Positions 23,886 to 26,409 of a stretch of 26,409 nucleotides of DNA are shown here, one piece after another. Both the position numbers and the translations under genes were made by a program. The notes beneath the pieces are model-generated. The model was not told the origin of the DNA and did no database searches. It saw only the letters and a program-made list of their open reading frames with translations. This stretch comes from CAZGSV01 sp964528605 (GTDB lineage: Bacteria; Armatimonadota; Zipacnadia; CAZGSV01), in the NCBI GenBank assembly GCA_964528605.1, contig CAZGSV010000042.1, positions 1 through 26,409 of the forward strand, read 5' to 3'. Every line of letters starts with the position of its first letter. Within the stretch, counting starts at the first letter, position 1.

Positions 23886-23948
23886 GTAGGGGACGGCCGC
23901 CGGGCCGTCCCGAAAGACTTGCGGGCGAGGCAGGCGCCTCGCCCCTAC
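23886..23948. repeat. Full REPIN: two opposed GTAG-headed hairpins
   Basis: A 63-base unit from GTAGGGG (23886-23892) to CCCCTAC (23942-23948). The first hairpin is GGGACGGCC/GGCCGTCCC, the spacer is CGAAAGACTTGCGG, and the second is GCGAGGC/GCCTCGC. It is the cleanest copy of the repeat in the window and lies between convergent RAYT 2 and the acetyltransferase gene. Confidence 0.8.
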
Positions 23949-23972
23949 GATAGGATGCCTTTGCTCGGGGCC

Positions 23973-25076
23973 CTAGAACCTATCGGTCGGCCACATGTGG
24001 GGCCACTGGGCAGGGAAGAGGGCGTCCAAGAGGCCCGCATCCGGCTGGCCGACGAGTTTGCCGCCGCCGCTGCTTAGCACGTCGGCCACGGTGCGATAGC
24101 CCATGAGCAACTGGATGAGGGCCCACTGCGGTAACTCAAGCCCGGACTGCTGCTCGCCTTCGCCCTCGAGGCTCCATTGGCCCGAGGCACAGCGGAGGCC
24201 GAGGGCGCCGATGTCGGTGCGCACGATGAGGGAGCCGGACCAGGCGTGGAAGGCGGTGCCGATCAGCCTGCGGTTCAGTTCGGGCAGGAGTTTCTGCATC
24301 GTCGGCCGGAGGTGGATTATGCGGGCCATGCCTTCGCCGGCACGCGGGAAGCCCACGCGGACCTCGCAGCCCAGGCGGCGCGCCAGATAGGCGAAGGGGT
24401 GGTCAATAGGCGCGCAAACACTAACGGCATCCCGCTTCTCGGTCTTAGCCCGCTCTCTGAAATGCACGAGGAGGCTGCGATAGGCTTTCTCGCTGAGCGC
24501 CGCGACATCGGCCACCCGCGCGGTGCCGGGCTCGTCGTCAAAGACGCCGTAACCGACGACCTTGTCGCCCTCGCACACGGCCACGCAACTCACGGCAATC
24601 TCCCAGTTGGTGCCCGACTCGAACCAACGCCAGCGGTCGGGGCGGCGCGTGAGGGTGCCGCTGCGGGTGGCGTTAGTGGCGTTGTAGATGGCGATGATGG
24701 CCTCGCGGTCGCTCTGTTCCGCGGGACGGACGGTCAGGCCGCTCTCTACGGGCTCGAGCATCTCCACGGGAATCTCCAGGCGGTACTCCGGCATCACCGT
24801 GGCGTAACCGAACTTGGGGTAGAAGTCCGGGATGCCGATGAGCATGGTGATGTCGTAGCCCTCGGCGGCCATCCACTCGAGGCAGTGGTTGAGTACTTTG
24901 CGCGCGTAGCCGCGGTTGCGATGCTCCTCTCTGGTGGCGACGTCGGCGATGCCGCCCATTCTCAAGGCGCAGCAGCCGACGCGGACTTCGAGGTCGAGGA
25001 CATAGGTGCGGCTGGCTTCTTCGCCCCCAATGACGAGTACGTGCTTTGCGGAATGCTCCCTGCGATGCACCTGCAT
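23973..25076 (-). CDS. GNAT-family acetyltransferase, Eis-like layout
   Basis: The 367-residue product has an N-terminal GNAT domain with the acetyl-CoA loop in IADVATREEHRNRGYARKVL and YPKFGYATVMPEY. A second GNAT-like region (about 120-240, with AIIAIYNATNATRSG and VVGYGVFDDEPG) follows, and then a C-terminal SCP2-like region. This is the layout of Eis-type N-acetyltransferases, which modify amines or protein lysines. The stretch before the acetyl-CoA loop is about 35 residues shorter than in typical Eis proteins, so the first strands and helices of domain 1 seem to be missing or reduced. Starts at ATG 25076, GTG 25082 (GAGG 8 bases upstream) and GTG 25091 are all possible. The gene lies 55 bases after a tRNA-Arg gene on the same strand and may share its promoter. 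Confidence 0.82.
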   Translation of the reverse strand: MQVHRREHSAKHVLVIGGEEASRTYVLDLEVRVGCCALRMGGIADVATREEHRNRGYARKVLNHCLEWMAAEGYDITMLIGIPDFYPKFGYATVMPEYRLEIPVEMLEPVESGLTVRPAEQSDREAIIAIYNATNATRSGTLTRRPDRWRWFESGTNWEIAVSCVAVCEGDKVVGYGVFDDEPGTARVADVAALSEKAYRSLLVHFRERAKTEKRDAVSVCAPIDHPFAYLARRLGCEVRVGFPRAGEGMARIIHLRPTMQKLLPELNRRLIGTAFHAWSGSLIVRTDIGALGLRCASGQWSLEGEGEQQSGLELPQWALIQLLMGYRTVADVLSSGGGKLVGQPDAGLLDALFPAQWPHMWPTDRF

Positions 25077-25131
25077 TTCCACGGCGTTCACCTCGGTCTG
25101 AGAATTCCCCCCTCTGTGCCGCCCGAGAAAA

Positions 25132-25207
25132 TGGCGCCCCTGGGCCGACTCGAACGGCCAACCTAAGCTTTAGGAGAGCCTCGCTCTATCCTTTGAGCTA
25201 CAGGGGC
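25132..25207 (-). tRNA. tRNA-Arg (anticodon CCU)
   Basis: The minus strand folds as a full cloverleaf: acceptor GCCCCTG/CAGGGGC, anticodon stem AGGCT/AGCTT, loop CTCCTAA with anticodon CCT, T-arm GGCCG-TTCGAGT-CGGCC, and encoded CCA. It reads AGG. It lies 5 bases after the other tRNA-Arg gene. Confidence 0.95.
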
Positions 25208-25212
25208 GCTAC

Positions 25213-25288
25213 TGGCGAGCCCGGTGCGATTCGAACGCACGACCTATGGCTCCGGAGGCCATCGCTCTATCCGCTAAGCTACGGGCCC
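25213..25288 (-). tRNA. tRNA-Arg (anticodon CCG)
   Basis: Cloverleaf on the minus strand: acceptor GGGCCCG/CGGGCTC, anticodon stem ATGGC/GCCAT, loop CTCCGGA with anticodon CCG, T-arm GTGCG-TTCGAAT-CGCAC, and encoded CCA. It reads CGG. It is the promoter-proximal tRNA of a pair. Confidence 0.95.
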
Positions 25289-25298
25289 ACCACCATCA

Positions 25299-25328
25299 AG
25301 TATATCCACGAAAGCGTACCGCGGTCAA
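25299..25328 (-). promoter_or_regulatory. sigma70-type promoter of the tRNA-Arg pair
   Basis: On the minus strand TTGACC (25328-25323) and TATACT (25304-25299) are 18 bases apart. The predicted start falls a few bases before the 5' end of tRNA-Arg(CCG) at 25288. The rest of the gap up to 25472 shows no gene. Confidence 0.75.
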
Positions 25329-25472
25329 AAAGCGTGCGGTTACTCGGGTATCACGTGGTAGTAGTCGGCGCTGCACCCGGGTGGCGGGGCGCCGCTACAT
25401 TGCCGTGTTCTCCTGGCGGGCGCGGGTAGGGGACGAGCACCTTCTCAACAGAGCAGGTCGCGTTGAACCCGG

Positions 25473-26264
25473 TCACCCACGGGGTTGGGCTATCTCGTGT
25501 TCGAGTTCGGCGCAGGCCTGTCTTATGGGGTCAGTGAGCGAGTCCAGCCAGCGCTGCACTTCCGGCGCCGCTGCCAGGGAAGGATTCAGACGCAAGCGCT
25601 TGGCCTGAGGCAAGAACTCGCGCCACTCTCGGTGGGCGTGCCCGTACGCCCAATCCGCCGCCTCGCTCTTGGAACTCAGCCGGCCCTCACGCAGCCAGAG
25701 CAAGAGGCGTGCGATGGTGAGCAGCCAGTCCACCGAGTGCAGCGCGCCGCCGCGGCCGTGCTGTTTGGCGTTCTCACAGGCCGCCCTGACGTCCTCCATC
25801 AACTCCTGTGGCGTGGGCGCGGGCACCTCGCGGCGAACGTCTTGGCCCCAGATGACAACGCCGCGTTCACGGATGACGCAGTGCACCAGCGCGCCCAACT
25901 TGTTAGTCTGCCAGGGGCGCTCGCCGCTCGTGCCCCAGCAGAGCGCCTCGCCCGTGACGGCCGGGTTGAGCATTTTGCGGGGGAGGAACGCGCCCTCGAG
26001 CATCCGGCCGAAGACGCCGTGATCGCCGCGCCGCAGGGGCGCCCGCGCGTCCACCAGTGCGGCGCGCGTCTCCTCGCTCAAGTCGTGGTCCACCACCGCC
26101 AGGAAATCCAGGTCGCCATAGCCGGGGGCCAGATCATCGAAGGCAACTGAGCCGTACAGCACCACCGAGAACAGACGGTTCCCGAGCACGCCGCGAACCA
26201 GACGCAGGAACGATTCCAGCGCCAGATTGAGGCCGGGATCCGCAAAGCGGTGCACTAGGCGCAT
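25473..26264 (-). CDS. AadA-like nucleotidyltransferase (DUF4111-type C-terminus)
   Basis: The 263-residue protein has the nucleotidyltransferase motif VVLYGSVAFDDLAPGYGDLD (GS and the DxD pair) at about 34-53. The C-terminal helical domain contains SVDWLLTIARLLLWLREGRL followed by SSKSEAADWA, the pattern of the AadA/ANT(3'')(9) family and its DUF4111 relatives. The length also fits this family (about 260). AadA enzymes transfer AMP to streptomycin and spectinomycin. In an environmental chromosome without mobile-element context the natural substrate may be different, so resistance is only a possibility. The ATG at 26264 has a poor ribosome site, so the start is uncertain. Confidence 0.82.
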   Translation of the reverse strand: MRLVHRFADPGLNLALESFLRLVRGVLGNRLFSVVLYGSVAFDDLAPGYGDLDFLAVVDHDLSEETRAALVDARAPLRRGDHGVFGRMLEGAFLPRKMLNPAVTGEALCWGTSGERPWQTNKLGALVHCVIRERGVVIWGQDVRREVPAPTPQELMEDVRAACENAKQHGRGGALHSVDWLLTIARLLLWLREGRLSSKSEAADWAYGHAHREWREFLPQAKRLRLNPSLAAAPEVQRWLDSLTDPIRQACAELEHEIAQPRG

Positions 26265-26317
26265 CAGGGCGCGCCGGTCCTGGTCGTTGTCTTGATCGTT
26301 CTCGGACTGGTCCTTGT

Positions 26318-26345
26318 TTGGCCGCGGTCTGGGGGGTAGTATACT
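26318..26345 (+). promoter_or_regulatory. Candidate promoter reading out of the window
   Basis: TTGGCC (26318-26323) and TATACT (26340-26345) are 16 bases apart and point to a gene beyond 26409. AGTATACT is a palindrome, so the -10 could also serve the minus strand. No gene is seen in 26265-26409. Confidence 0.4.
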
Positions 26346-26409
26346 CCGCCCGTGGTGTTGGGGGTGCGTTCTCCTCCGCGCCGCAGGGCGGTGCCGAGTG
26401 TCCGAAAAG

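Overview
This is a high-GC (roughly two-thirds G+C) bacterial chromosome segment with dense, partly overlapping genes. The set fits an environmental, peptidoglycan-containing, saccharolytic bacterium: a D-Ala-D-Ala carboxypeptidase, a UbiX/UbiA pair of the quinone-pathway type, several unusual carbohydrate-active proteins (RIFT-barrel/YetA-like, GH36, pectate-lyase fold, DUF4091), a DUF151 nuclease and tRNA genes with encoded CCA. The style recalls Armatimonadota or a similar uncultured phylum; this is an inference from gene content, not a measured placement.

Layout. 1-1379 (+): the 3' part of a ubiX-like flavin prenyltransferase gene with an in-frame TAA, overlapping a UbiA prenyltransferase gene. 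1368-6040 (-): an operon with overlapping or abutting genes, HNH endonuclease > 978-aa RIFT-barrel protein > DacA-like carboxypeptidase, behind a good sigma70-type promoter. 6152-6823 (+): SGNH hydrolase. 6893-9962 (-): Gfo/Idh/MocA oxidoreductase > amidohydrolase > degenerate amidohydrolase > DUF151 nuclease, with ATGA-type overlaps between the first three. 10083-11093 (-): GHMP sugar kinase, divergent from a GH36 alpha-galactosidase-like gene (11396-13834, +).

13879-17144 (+): a RAYT (REP-associated tyrosine transposase) bracketed by inverted REP hairpins, a REPIN-like cluster, an exported pectate-lyase-fold protein and an orphan radical SAM protein. 17288-19985 (+): glycerophosphodiester phosphodiesterase and an exported DUF4091 protein, 4 bases apart. 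20008-20113 holds an unrelated long inverted repeat (MITE-like). 20173-22348 (+): DUF1537 kinase overlapping a PdxA2-like dehydrogenase, which could form a two-step acid-sugar pathway. 22511-23041: RDD membrane protein. 23061-23948: a second RAYT between REP arrays. 23973-25288 (-): Eis-like acetyltransferase behind two tandem tRNA-Arg genes (anticodons CCG and CCU) with a clear promoter. 25473-26264 (-): AadA-like nucleotidyltransferase.

The most notable signals are the single nonsense codon in otherwise intact ubiX; the two RAYT genes with a shared family of GTAG-headed hairpins, some paired as REPINs; the amidohydrolase pair in which one member has lost every metal ligand; and the three-part RIFT protein inside an HNH/DacA operon. 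No CRISPR array, prophage, rRNA gene or classical insertion sequence was seen.
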